Made by a program: the position numbers and the translations under genes | NCBI RefSeq assembly: GCF_018130825.1 | Contig: NZ_JAFCJS010000001.1 | Location: 496,001 to 560,000, forward strand | Direction of reading: 5' to 3' | Length of the DNA stretch: 64,000 nucleotides | DNA from: Bradyrhizobium liaoningense | GTDB taxonomy: Bacteria; Pseudomonadota; Alphaproteobacteria; Rhizobiales; Xanthobacteraceae | Shown here: piece after piece, positions 29,020-37,555 of the stretch | Layout: each line of letters begins with the position of its first letter | How positions within the stretch are numbered: the stretch's first letter is position 1 | The notes under the pieces: model-generated | Database searches by the model: none | Seen by the model: the letters and a program-made list of their open reading frames with translations, nothing else | Told to the model about the DNA's origin: nothing

Positions 29020-30000
29020 ATGATGGACGCATCGTCCAAAACGAGTGCAGCGCACCAAGCCGGCCGCGGCCGGATCTACTCTTCGATCGTCGAGGCTTTT
29101 GGCGACACGCCGATCGTGCGCTTGCAACGCCTGCCGGGCCAGCATGGGGTGAACGCGACGATTTTGGCAAAACTTGAATATTTCAATCCGGCCGCAAGCG
29201 TGAAGGACCGCATCGGTGCGGCCATGATCATCGCGATGGAGAAGGCCGGCATCATCAAGCCTGACACCGTGCTGATCGAGCCGACCTCCGGCAATACCGG
29301 CATCGCGCTCGCCTTCGTGGCGGCTTCGCGCGGTTACCGGCTCAAGCTGGTGATGCCGGAATCCATGTCGATCGAGCGGCGCAAGATGCTGGCCTTTCTC
29401 GGCGCCGAGCTGGTGCTGACCCCGGCCGCGCAAGGCATGAAGGGCGCGATCGCTGCCGCCGAGGAGCTCTTGAAGACGACGCCGAACTCCGTGATGCCGC
29501 AGCAGTTCAAGAACCTCGCCAATCCGGAAGTTCACCGCCGCACCACCGCCGAGGAGATCTGGAACGACACCGGCGGCAATATCGACTTCTTCGTCGCCGG
29601 CGTCGGCACCGGGGGCACGATCACCGGCGTCGGCCAGGTGCTCAAGCCGCGCAAGCCGTCGTTGCGGGTGATCGCGGTCGAGCCGGAGGAGAGCCCGGTG
29701 CTGTCAGGCGGCCAGCACACGCCGCACAAGATCCAGGGCATCGGCGCCGGTTTCGTGCCTGACATCCTCGACCGCTCGGTGATCGACGAGATCGTGAAGA
29801 TCAACTCGACCACCGCGATCGAGACCTCGCGCGCGCTGGCGCGGCACGAGGGCATTCCCGGCGGCATCTCCTCGGGCGCGGCGATCGCGGCGGCGATCGA
29901 GATCGGCAAGCGGCCGGAAGCCGCTGGAAAAACCATTCTGGCGATAGTGCCGTCCTTCTCCGAGCGGTATCTTTCGACGGCTCTGTTTGAAGGAATCTAG
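29020..30000 (+). CDS. cysK: Cysteine synthase A (O-acetylserine sulfhydrylase)
   Basis: 326 residues. [19 protein letters not shown] carries the PLP lysine, [19 protein letters not shown] the substrate loop, and [15 protein letters not shown] the phosphate-binding glycines. The C-terminal [15 protein letters not shown] is the family end. It makes cysteine from O-acetylserine and sulfide in the cytoplasm. AGGGAG precedes ATGATG. The next gene starts 4 bases after its stop. Confidence 0.95.
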   Translation: MMDASSKTSAAHQAGRGRIYSSIVEAFGDTPIVRLQRLPGQHGVNATILAKLEYFNPAASVKDRIGAAMIIAMEKAGIIKPDTVLIEPTSGNTGIALAFVAASRGYRLKLVMPESMSIERRKMLAFLGAELVLTPAAQGMKGAIAAAEELLKTTPNSVMPQQFKNLANPEVHRRTTAEEIWNDTGGNIDFFVAGVGTGGTITGVGQVLKPRKPSLRVIAVEPEESPVLSGGQHTPHKIQGIGAGFVPDILDRSVIDEIVKINSTTAIETSRALARHEGIPGGISSGAAIAAAIEIGKRPEAAGKTILAIVPSFSERYLSTALFEGI

Positions 30001-30003
30001 GAC

Positions 30004-30246
30004 ATGGCGGATCAACCACCGAGGCGGCCGCGCACGCTTGGCGATGCCAGGACTGAAGCTGAGGCGGCGTTCAAGAAGGTGACGGCCAAGGTCGCCGCGG
30101 CGCCGCCGAAGCAGAACGCCGTTCCCGGCATCAAGGAGCAGGTCACGCTGCGTATCGACCAGGACGTGCTGGAGTTCTTCCAGGCGGGCGGCCCCGGCTG
30201 GCAGGACCGCATCAACGAGGCGCTGCGAAAGGCGACGGGGAAGTAG
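30004..30246 (+). CDS. BrnA-like antitoxin without a BrnT partner
   Basis: 80 residues. The C-terminal half KEQVTLRIDQDVLEFFQAGGPGWQDRINEALRKA is the BrnA/DUF4415 ribbon-helix-helix signature, and the N-terminal half is basic and disordered. BrnA proteins normally neutralise a BrnT ribonuclease encoded just upstream; here cysK is upstream with only 3 bases between, and no toxin gene is near. It may be an orphan antitoxin or a DNA-binding regulator of cysK. Confidence 0.75.
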   Translation: MADQPPRRPRTLGDARTEAEAAFKKVTAKVAAAPPKQNAVPGIKEQVTLRIDQDVLEFFQAGGPGWQDRINEALRKATGK

Positions 30247-30288
30247 GCAGAGAGCTGTTGAGGGCGCCGCAAGTCGCCACCTGCGAAT

Positions 30289-31041
30289 TCAGAGGACCTG
30301 CGACAGGAACCGCTGCGTTCGTTCGTCCTTGGCCGCCGTAAAGAATGTTTCCGGCGGCCCGTGCTCGACGATCACACCGCGGTCGGTGAAGTAGACATGA
30401 TCGGCGACCTCACGCGCGAAGTTCATTTCGTGGGTGACAAGGATGCATGTCATCCCATCCTCGGCGAGCTCGCGGATGGTGACGAGGACTTCCTTGACCG
30501 TCTCCGGATCGAGGGCGGCCGTGACTTCGTCGAACAGCATGATGTCCGGTCGCATCGCCAGTGAACGGGCGATGGCCACGCGTTGCTGCTGTCCGCCTGA
30601 GAGTTCTCCGGGATAGGTGTCCTCCTTGCCCGCGAGCCGTACCTTGGCGAGCAGCGCCCGGGCGCGCGCTTCGACCTCGGCCCGCTTCTGGCCGAGAACA
30701 TGGATCGGCGCCATCATCACGTTCTGGAGCGCGGTCTTGTGCGGGAACAGGTTGTACTGCTGAAACACCATCCCGACCTTGCGGCGTAGTGCCAGCTTGT
30801 CGAGCCTGGGATCGGACACCTCGATGCCCTCGATCTGAATGCTGCCGGAGGTGATCGGCTGAAGCGCGTTGATGCAGCGGATCAGCGTGGATTTCCCCGA
30901 TCCGGACGGGCCGATGATGCAGATCACCTCGCCCTTCCTAACCGACAGGCTGATGCCCTTGAGGACCTCGAGAGCGCCGAACGACTTTCTGACGTCGACG
31001 CATTGAACGATGGGCTGATCCGGCGTCCAGCTCGTGGCCAT
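30289..31041 (-). CDS. Amino-acid ABC transporter ATP-binding protein
   Basis: 250 residues. Walker A GPSGSGKST, signature LSGGQQQR, Walker B IMLFDE and the switch His in VTHEMNFAREVADHV are all present, typical of the polar amino-acid (GlnQ/HisP) group. It powers the two permeases encoded directly upstream. The ATG at 31041 has GAGG 9 bases upstream, inside the permease end; a longer reading in this frame continues over the permease gene and is not real. Confidence 0.92.
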   Translation of the reverse strand: MATSWTPDQPIVQCVDVRKSFGALEVLKGISLSVRKGEVICIIGPSGSGKSTLIRCINALQPITSGSIQIEGIEVSDPRLDKLALRRKVGMVFQQYNLFPHKTALQNVMMAPIHVLGQKRAEVEARARALLAKVRLAGKEDTYPGELSGGQQQRVAIARSLAMRPDIMLFDEVTAALDPETVKEVLVTIRELAEDGMTCILVTHEMNFAREVADHVYFTDRGVIVEHGPPETFFTAAKDERTQRFLSQVL

Positions 31042-31052
31042 GCTCAGCATCC

Positions 31053-31895
31053 TCAGCGTACGCGGAAACGACGCTCGAGACGAGCGGTCCAGATGTTGAT
31101 CGGATAACAGTAGAGAAAGAAGCAGAGTAGCGCGAAGCCGTAGAGCGGCGCGAACAGCTCCGGCCTGCCGCCCTCGGCGGCATGCACCTGCGCCGTCAGG
31201 GTGAGCATTTCCGAAACGCCGACGATCGATGCGAGCACCGTCGACATCGCGACGATCGCATAGATGTTCATCCAGGGTGGCAGCATGCGCTTGATGCATT
31301 GCGGCAGCATGATTAGCCACATGGTCTGGCGCCGCGTGAAGGAGAGCGACTCTGCCGCCTCCCATTGCGTCGATGGAATGGAGCGGACGGCCCCGCGCAC
31401 GACCTCGGCGACATTCGCCATGACGGGCAGGGCGAAGCCGACCGTCGCCTTGATCCAGTCCGGCAACGGGATGGTTGTCTTGAACATTGTGACCTGGAAG
31501 GGCACCAGGAACATCACGAAGAACAGCAGCACCAGCCAGGGCGCGTTGCGGAAGAATTGCGTGACGAGCCAGCTGACGGCGGCGAGCAGCCGGGACTCCG
31601 ACAGCAAAGCGAGGCCCAGGCCAAGCCCGGCGATGGTCCCCAACAGCATAGACAGCAGGGAGATCAGGATGTTGAAGGCGAACCCGCGCAGCAGCAGCGG
31701 CGACCATTTCACGATGACTTGCAGCGGCGACAGTATCGCCGGCCCGGTCTGCGCCCACGCCGTGGATGCGGCCATGATGGCGCAGAAGCAGAGAAGCGCA
31801 GCAGGCAGCGGGCTAATCCGAACGGACATCCGGACCGGTGCGGGGCGATACGGCAGAAGGACGGCAAGCCTGTGCCCGGGCTCGGCGGTCTTCAT
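31053..31895 (-). CDS. Amino-acid ABC transporter permease (second)
   Basis: 280 residues. The EAA loop lies in STQWEAAESLSFTRRQTMWLIMLPQ, and hydrophobic segments include ILISLLSMLLGTIAGLGLGLALL. The N-terminus is longer than that of its partner and includes an extra hydrophobic region. Its first bases overlap the last codon of the upstream permease by 4 bases, so the two are translationally coupled. Forms the membrane channel with the other permease. Confidence 0.9.
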   Translation of the reverse strand: MKTAEPGHRLAVLLPYRPAPVRMSVRISPLPAALLCFCAIMAASTAWAQTGPAILSPLQVIVKWSPLLLRGFAFNILISLLSMLLGTIAGLGLGLALLSESRLLAAVSWLVTQFFRNAPWLVLLFFVMFLVPFQVTMFKTTIPLPDWIKATVGFALPVMANVAEVVRGAVRSIPSTQWEAAESLSFTRRQTMWLIMLPQCIKRMLPPWMNIYAIVAMSTVLASIVGVSEMLTLTAQVHAAEGGRPELFAPLYGFALLCFFLYCYPINIWTARLERRFRVR

Positions 31896-32647
31896 CGCGC
31901 ATATCCGGGGATGTGCATCGCCCGCTCCCAGCGATGCATCAGCCAGACGAGGACCCCGACAAGGATGCCGTAGGTTGCGAGCAATACGACCATCATTTCG
32001 AACACGTTCTGCGATTCCGACCAGATCTGCTTGACCGCATACAGTGTCTCGGGAACGGCGATCGCGTAGGCGAGGGTGGTGGTCTTGAGCAGGTTGACGA
32101 GGTTGTTGTTCAGCGCGGGAAGGCAGACGCGAATGGCGAGCGGAAGCACGATATGGATGTAGGCCTTGAGGCGCGTGTATCCGAGCGCCTCAGCGGCTTC
32201 CAGCGTCGTCCTCGGCACCGCCTCGATGCCGGAGCGGAAGATTTCCACGTTGAAGGCACCTGCGAACAGCGACAGCGAAATGATCGCCCACTGAACGTTG
32301 CTCAGCAGCGGCACGCGCATGCCCGCCGCCTCGACGGCCGGAAGCATGGTGCCGAGGCCGAAATAGAAAAAGAACAGCTGGACCAGCGGCGGCGTGTTGC
32401 GAAACACCACCACGAAAGCGTTGACGGGCAGTCGCAGCAGCATCGACGGACTGCCCTGCAGCAAGGCGCCGATCGCGCCGATGACGAGGCTCAGCAGGAT
32501 GGTCGTGACACTCAACAGCAGCGACATCTTGAGGCCGCCGAAATAGCGGCCCCAATCGTAGGCGTCGTAGAAAACGGAGAAATTCAGCCCCGTCGTCTCG
32601 TAGAGGTGCTGAAACCAGTCGCCGATGGCCTGCATGTTGCGCGACAC
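31892..32647 (-). CDS. Amino-acid ABC transporter permease (first)
   Basis: 251 residues. The family fingerprint VVFRNTPPLVQLFFFYFGLG and the EAA loop PRTTLEAAEALGYTRLKAYIHIVLPLA are clear, as is NNNLVNLLKTTTLAYAIAVPETLY. It is placed 86 bases downstream of the binding-protein gene and overlaps the second permease, in the usual order for a polar amino-acid importer. Confidence 0.9.
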   Translation of the reverse strand: MSRNMQAIGDWFQHLYETTGLNFSVFYDAYDWGRYFGGLKMSLLLSVTTILLSLVIGAIGALLQGSPSMLLRLPVNAFVVVFRNTPPLVQLFFFYFGLGTMLPAVEAAGMRVPLLSNVQWAIISLSLFAGAFNVEIFRSGIEAVPRTTLEAAEALGYTRLKAYIHIVLPLAIRVCLPALNNNLVNLLKTTTLAYAIAVPETLYAVKQIWSESQNVFEMMVVLLATYGILVGVLVWLMHRWERAMHIPGYAR

Positions 32648-32733
32648 CGAAGTGTTGAGGCGATGCCTCGTATCAGTGCATTGGTTCGACCTGTTCGGAG
32701 CGCAGGACCGTTCCGGCGCTCCGCCTCACGGGC

Positions 32734-33546
32734 TCATTTGCCCTTGAATTGCTCGTACATGGAGAGCGAATACTCGGTCGGCGCAATGCCCCACTTCTTT
32801 TCCGCGGCCACGATGAAGCCGGTCTTCATCCAGTCCTTTGTCGTGTCTTCGAGCAGCTTCTGAAGACTGCTGTTTTCGAGCGCGACGGCGATCATCCATG
32901 GCGATGGCAGAACGCCTTTGAGCGGAAGGTCGTAATCGGCCTTCCACTCGTCCTCGAGCAGTTTGCCTTGCAGGAATGTCTGATCGTAGACATAGCCGAT
33001 GCAGTTGCCCTGCTTCATGGCGAACAGGGGCTTCTCCGAGCCGTCAAAGGCAACAATTTCGGGGCCATAGGATTTGGCGACGTCCTTGTTGTACCAGGCT
33101 CCCGACGTGGCGCAGACGGGCTTTCCCTTGAGGTCGGCCCAGTCCTTGATGCCGGCCTTCTTGTTGAGAAGGATGTTCACATAGTCCGAATAATACAGTG
33201 GCTCGATGGCTTGAACGACGCGGCGGCGTTCCGGCCTGTCCGACATGGTCGCGATCAGCAGGTCAACCTTGCCTTGCTGCAGAAACTCGATCCTGTTAGA
33301 GGCTGCGACCGGAACGAGCTCGAGTTTGACGCCAAGGCGCTTGGCGATATCAGCGGCAAGATCCGGCTCGATGCCGACCACATTGCCGGTCGGATCGCGG
33401 AAACCGAAGGGCTTGTAGTCGGCCTTGACGCCGACATTCAACGTGCCGCGCTGCTTGATGGCATCGACACCATCGGCTGCCTGGGCGCTGCCCAGCATCA
33501 GCAGCAGCGTGGCAGCTGTCATCGTGGAATGGAGCAGATTTTTCAT
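32734..33546 (-). CDS. Periplasmic amino-acid-binding protein of the ABC transporter
   Basis: 270 residues. Signal peptide MKNLLHSTMTAATLLLMLGSAQA, then AIKQRGTLNVGVKADYKPFGFRD and the ligand-binding signature GIEPDLAADIAKRLGVKLELVPV of family 3 solute-binding proteins. DLLIATMSDRPERRRVV follows. It catches an amino acid or derivative in the periplasm. GGAGGTG precedes the ATG. It follows the oxidase gene by 67 bases on the same strand, suggesting the ligand is the oxidase substrate. Confidence 0.9.
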   Translation of the reverse strand: MKNLLHSTMTAATLLLMLGSAQAADGVDAIKQRGTLNVGVKADYKPFGFRDPTGNVVGIEPDLAADIAKRLGVKLELVPVAASNRIEFLQQGKVDLLIATMSDRPERRRVVQAIEPLYYSDYVNILLNKKAGIKDWADLKGKPVCATSGAWYNKDVAKSYGPEIVAFDGSEKPLFAMKQGNCIGYVYDQTFLQGKLLEDEWKADYDLPLKGVLPSPWMIAVALENSSLQKLLEDTTKDWMKTGFIVAAEKKWGIAPTEYSLSMYEQFKGK

Positions 33547-33613
33547 CGGATGACACCTCCAGAATTGCAATCACGACACGCGTCGTTCTTCGCTACAAAG
33601 TTCGTGCCAAATC

Positions 33614-34783
33614 TCACGAAAATCGGGACATCGAGAATGGGCTGAGGTCGATTGCGCTTCGACCCTCGGTCACCATCCCCGCCACGGCGTTGCCGATCCC
33701 TGCCGAGTGCTTGAAGCCGTGCCCCGAGCACGCCGAGACGACGAAGACTCTGTCCTGGTCGGGATGCCGGTCGATGATGAAGCCCCGATCGGGTGTCACC
33801 GTGTAGATGCAGGCGGCTGCCTGCGCGACGCGCGGCGTGGCGCCGGCGAGCCGCCCTTCGACGTGCCTCCGGTACATGTCCGCCGACTCCCTGGGATCAA
33901 CGGTGCGGTCGATGGTGTCGGCCGTCGTGCTGGTCTCGTACTGCTCGGTCGCGACCTTGAGGCGATGGTCACCGGGCGGGGGCGGGAAGCCGTAGAGGTA
34001 ATCGATGTCGGTCGCGCCGTGCATCCAGATGAACACGGGGGCGTTGGCGCGATACGCGCTGGTGTCGTCGAGCTCATACCAATGCAGCACCTGACGCTTC
34101 ACGGTGAGCACGCGGTCAAACGGCGCGCCGAGCAGGTGCGCATTCCAGCCGCCGGCCGACACCACCACCTGATCAGCTTGGAATGTACCAGAGGACGTTT
34201 CCACCCGAACGGCGGAGCCTCTCTGCACGATCGAGAGGACCTCGACGCCCGTGCGTATTGTGGCACCGAGGTGCTCGGCACGCGTCAGCTGCGCCTTGAT
34301 GCAACGCTCAGGAAAGACGTAGCCCCCGCCGGGCTCGTAATAGGCCTTCTCGTTGCCTTCGAGGTTCAGGAATTGCGGGAAGCGGTGAGCCACCTCGCGC
34401 CCGTCGATCACTTCATGCACGATGCCGAAATCACGCGCAGCCGCAATCGAGCGTGCGACGAAATCCGGCTTGCCGTGGTGCGAGGTCTCGCCAACGCCGG
34501 GCGCCATGACGACGAGGCCGCATGGGTTCAGCAGCTCGGCGGACGTCTCGGCTTCGAGCTCGTGCCAGATCCGGTGCGTATCGAGTACCAGGGGGACGTA
34601 ATCACGGCCTTCGCCGACCGCCTGCCGGGTGATGCGGGTTTCGCCGTGGCTGGATCCCATCGTGTGGGGAGGGGCAAAGCGATCGAGGCCGACCGCCTTC
34701 ACCCCTCGCTTGGCCAGTTGATAGAGGGCCGCGCTGCCCATGGCACCGAGGCCGATCACCAAAATGTCCGCTCGTTCGCTCAT
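33614..34783 (-). CDS. Monomeric sarcosine/N-methyl-amino-acid oxidase (SolA-like)
   Basis: 389 residues. ADILVIGLGAMGSAALYQLAKRG is the FAD-binding Rossmann motif; TMGSSHGETRITRQA and KRQVLHWYEL match monomeric sarcosine and N-methyltryptophan oxidases. The covalent FAD cysteine probably lies in AAACIYTVTPDRGF, and the C-terminus has SACSGHGFKHSAGIG. It oxidatively demethylates an N-methyl amino acid, giving formaldehyde and peroxide. It leads a five-gene unit with an amino-acid importer and is divergent from a LysR gene. Confidence 0.88.
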   Translation of the reverse strand: MSERADILVIGLGAMGSAALYQLAKRGVKAVGLDRFAPPHTMGSSHGETRITRQAVGEGRDYVPLVLDTHRIWHELEAETSAELLNPCGLVVMAPGVGETSHHGKPDFVARSIAAARDFGIVHEVIDGREVAHRFPQFLNLEGNEKAYYEPGGGYVFPERCIKAQLTRAEHLGATIRTGVEVLSIVQRGSAVRVETSSGTFQADQVVVSAGGWNAHLLGAPFDRVLTVKRQVLHWYELDDTSAYRANAPVFIWMHGATDIDYLYGFPPPPGDHRLKVATEQYETSTTADTIDRTVDPRESADMYRRHVEGRLAGATPRVAQAAACIYTVTPDRGFIIDRHPDQDRVFVVSACSGHGFKHSAGIGNAVAGMVTEGRSAIDLSPFSMSRFS

Positions 34784-34908
34784 CGATGAAAATTGCTCAA
34801 TTATTAGGACAGTCTGAATTCTGCTTTCAGATGCAGCTCGCCTACAAGGATAATTCATGTAATGAAGCAAATTTGCATTCTCATATGACTTTTGCTTAAG
34901 TCGTGGGG
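34784..34908. promoter_or_regulatory. Divergent promoter/operator region of the oxidase operon and lysR
   Basis: 125 AT-rich bases with the palindrome GCAAATTTGC at 34867-34876 inside a larger imperfect dyad (ATGAAGCAAATTTGCATTC). LysR proteins bind such T-N11-A dyads, and the position between the divergent genes fits autoregulation and activation of the operon. Confidence 0.55.
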
Positions 34909-35868
34909 ATGCAGCCGCCCGTCCCAGACCTGCGAAGCCTACAGATCGTCGCCGCTGTCGCGGACTCCGGCAGCATGCTGGAGGCGTCGCGACAATTCGG
35001 GATGACGCAATCCGCCGTCTCTCAGGCTGTCCGGCGCGCCGAGGCCGCGGTCGGTGTCGCATTCTTCAATCGGACCCGCAGGCCGCTCACGCCGACCCGG
35101 GCGGGACGCATCCTTGCGGACCGCGTCCTCGATCTGAACCGCGACCTTGACGTGCTTCTCGGCATGCTGCGGGCCGCGGCCGAACAGTCCGAGCGCATTG
35201 ATCTTCGGCTCGGCCTCGTCGACTCCTACGCAGGCACCGTCGGCGCGCACCTCGTCAAGGAGCTGATGTCGGGGTCGATCGCGCTGAGCCTGTCGGCATG
35301 GTCGGGTCTTGCCCATTCTCATGCAGAGGCGCTGGTTCGTCGCATGATCGACGCGGCGATCACGTGCGATGCCATGGACGATCTCTATGACGTCGAGCGT
35401 TTTCCGTTCTACCGCGAGCCATATCTGCTCGTGGTGCCGCGCGGATTGGAAGCTGAATTTGCCGATCTTGATTTGCGCGAGATTCTCGTCCGGCATCGTC
35501 TGGTCCGGCATAGCGAACGCTCTTATGTCGGTGCACAGGTCGAACGCCATCTGAGCCGTCTGGGCATTCGTCCTCCACGGGCCTTCGAGTTTGATACCTC
35601 GGACAGCCTGGTCGCCATGGTCGCGACCGGCATGGGCGTGGCGATCACCACGCCGCTGTGTCTGTTGCAGGGGCTTGCCCACGCGGCTCAAGTCAGCGCG
35701 GTTCCTTTGCCGGGCCCCGGATTTTTCCGTGAACTGCTTCTGGTGACCCGCCGCGGAGATCTTTCGTCGCTGGCGCCACGCATCGCAGAGATGGCGCGAA
35801 CGAGCATTACGACGCAGGCGATGCCGCGCATCCGCACGCTCGTCCCCTGGTTCACCCAGGAATATTAG
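34909..35868 (+). CDS. LysR-family transcriptional regulator
   Basis: 319 residues from this ATG (a GTG two codons upstream is also possible). The N-terminal winged helix LRSLQIVAAVADSGSMLEASRQFGMTQSAVSQAVRRAEAAVGVAFFNRT is followed by an effector-binding domain. It is transcribed away from the oxidase gene and is the likely regulator of the oxidase-transporter unit, responding to the imported substrate. Confidence 0.9.
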   Translation: MQPPVPDLRSLQIVAAVADSGSMLEASRQFGMTQSAVSQAVRRAEAAVGVAFFNRTRRPLTPTRAGRILADRVLDLNRDLDVLLGMLRAAAEQSERIDLRLGLVDSYAGTVGAHLVKELMSGSIALSLSAWSGLAHSHAEALVRRMIDAAITCDAMDDLYDVERFPFYREPYLLVVPRGLEAEFADLDLREILVRHRLVRHSERSYVGAQVERHLSRLGIRPPRAFEFDTSDSLVAMVATGMGVAITTPLCLLQGLAHAAQVSAVPLPGPGFFRELLLVTRRGDLSSLAPRIAEMARTSITTQAMPRIRTLVPWFTQEY

Positions 35869-35874
35869 CAACGA

Positions 35875-35900
35875 AAAAGCCCGGCGTGAGCCGGGCTTTT
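35875..35900. terminator. Bidirectional rho-independent terminator
   Basis: Stem AAAAGCCCGGC / GCCGGGCTTTT with loop GTGA and a T run on the + side. It lies between the converging lysR and caspase genes, and the A run on the left serves the reverse strand as well. Confidence 0.9.
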
Positions 35901-35923
35901 GTTTTTTCAGCTGCCGTCCCGTC

Positions 35924-37354
35924 TCAGCGGCGGAACATGCCGCCCATCATGCCACCGACGACGCCGCCAACGAAGGCCGCACCGGCCGCATCGCCGGGGC
36001 TGCTGCGCTGCTGGGGAGCCGGTGCCGGCGCGCTGCTCGGAGCCGGGGCGCTGGCACGTCGGGCCGCCTTCTGGCTGCTATCGCTTGCGGTCGGCGGAGT
36101 GGCCACGACCTCGGAGAGCAGAGCCTTGTGCTGGTGCTTATTGAGATAGCCGGACGACGGATAGCCGCGCGCGGCCTGCCAGCGTTTGATCACCGTTCGG
36201 GTCTCGTCGCTGAACGCCCCGGTCTGCTTGGTATCGAAGCCGAGCCCGGTGAGCCGGCGCTGCACGTCGCGACGTCCGTTCTTGTCGAGGCCGATCTGGT
36301 CCTCGGTGAGCTGAGTGGCCTCGTCGGTAAAGGTCGCAGGATCGACGCCGGCGTTGAGCGTACGGGTAGCGGTCGAGGGGCCGCTCTTGATCGCAGCGAG
36401 GCGTGCCAGCGCCAGCGCCTTGAACTGACCGTTGGGATAGGCGGTGAGATAGGCGTTGAGCTCTTCCGGCTTGTTCGACTCCTTCACCGAGCGCCAGTAT
36501 TCGAGCTCGACACCGTCCGAGCTCCCGGTCGCGGCCGGCACGCTGCCAGCCGCCGTCGGCGCCGCGTTGGCAACCTGCGTCGTCGGGGCCTGATTGAGAT
36601 AGACGGAGCCCGTCAGGTTGGTGTGACCCCAGGGCAGCTGGCCTTTGCGCGTCTCTTCATTGACCTGGGCGCGCACCGCCGTCATTGCCTGCTGGATCTC
36701 GATGCCGGGCTTGGTGATGTTGTCGATCAGCGCGCGGGTGAACGGGCTGTTGTTGCCCTCCTGGCCGTCGAGCGCGGTCTGGCCCGGGCCGGTCGCGAAC
36801 GCGATCAGCGTGCCTTCGCCGGACTTCATCTCGGCAAGGCCGCTCTGCACGTTGACGCTGCGGGTCGCCGAGTTCGACTTGATCTTGGCGGCGAACGGAT
36901 TGTCACGGCAGGCATCGAGGAAGACGAGCTTGACCTTGGCATCGCCCATGGTCTGCTCGAGCGTCAGGTCGATATTGATGGCAGCGCCCAGCTTGACGTC
37001 CATCTCCGACTTGATGTCGGCATCGACAGGCAGGAGATAGTTGGTGCCGCTGACGGCAATGCCGTGGCCGGCATAGTAGAACAGCGCGATATCGGAGCCC
37101 TGCGCCTTGCGGCCGAAATCGAGCAGCTTCTCCGTCATCTGGTCGCGGGAGAGATTGGAGCCCTCGATCACCTCGAAGCCGACGTTGCGCAGCGTGGATG
37201 CCATCGCCTTGGCGTCGATCGGCGGGTTCGGCAATTGCGCGACGTTCTTGTAGGAGCCGTTGCCGACGACGAAGGCGACGCGGCGGTCGGCTTTCGCGGC
37301 ACTGACCGACAACGCAACGCACATCAGCGAGGCGAGCAGGGTGAGATAGCGCAT
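35924..37354 (-). CDS. Exported caspase-fold protease with peptidoglycan-binding domain
   Basis: 476 residues. Signal peptide MRYLTLLASLMCVALSVSAAKA; peptidase C14 domain at about residues 24-250 with the catalytic dyad in YYAGHGIAV (His) and VFLDACRDNPF (Cys), and SPFTRALIDNI. A peptidoglycan-binding-like domain follows (DKNGRRDVQRRLTGLGFDTKQTGAFSDETRTVIKRW), then a low-complexity Ala/Pro/Ser stretch and a Gly-rich end GGVVGGMMGGMFRR that may enter a membrane. It is probably a periplasmic orthocaspase tethered to the wall; its substrate is unknown. Confidence 0.88.
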   Translation of the reverse strand: MRYLTLLASLMCVALSVSAAKADRRVAFVVGNGSYKNVAQLPNPPIDAKAMASTLRNVGFEVIEGSNLSRDQMTEKLLDFGRKAQGSDIALFYYAGHGIAVSGTNYLLPVDADIKSEMDVKLGAAINIDLTLEQTMGDAKVKLVFLDACRDNPFAAKIKSNSATRSVNVQSGLAEMKSGEGTLIAFATGPGQTALDGQEGNNSPFTRALIDNITKPGIEIQQAMTAVRAQVNEETRKGQLPWGHTNLTGSVYLNQAPTTQVANAAPTAAGSVPAATGSSDGVELEYWRSVKESNKPEELNAYLTAYPNGQFKALALARLAAIKSGPSTATRTLNAGVDPATFTDEATQLTEDQIGLDKNGRRDVQRRLTGLGFDTKQTGAFSDETRTVIKRWQAARGYPSSGYLNKHQHKALLSEVVATPPTASDSSQKAARRASAPAPSSAPAPAPQQRSSPGDAAGAAFVGGVVGGMMGGMFRR

Positions 37355-37555
37355 TCTGAAATCCCCAGAATCGAATTGCAGGCAGCAACAAATTGGCAAC
37401 GAACCTACACGAAGTGCCCGACTTCGCGCCACCAAAACGGCGGTACGTCGCGTTCAACCCGTTGCTGTGTGGCAGAATGTGCACGATGGAGAGGCTCTCC
37501 AACGTGATCCAAATCACACGGCCACTTGGTTTTGTCGCGCGAGGCGGCGCGAGGT

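Noticed and set aside
31059..31758. N-terminal extension that would fuse onto the ABC ATPase
   Set aside because: The first 240 residues of the long reading overlap the permease gene in another frame and are Arg/Ala-rich without homology; the ATPase starts at 31041.
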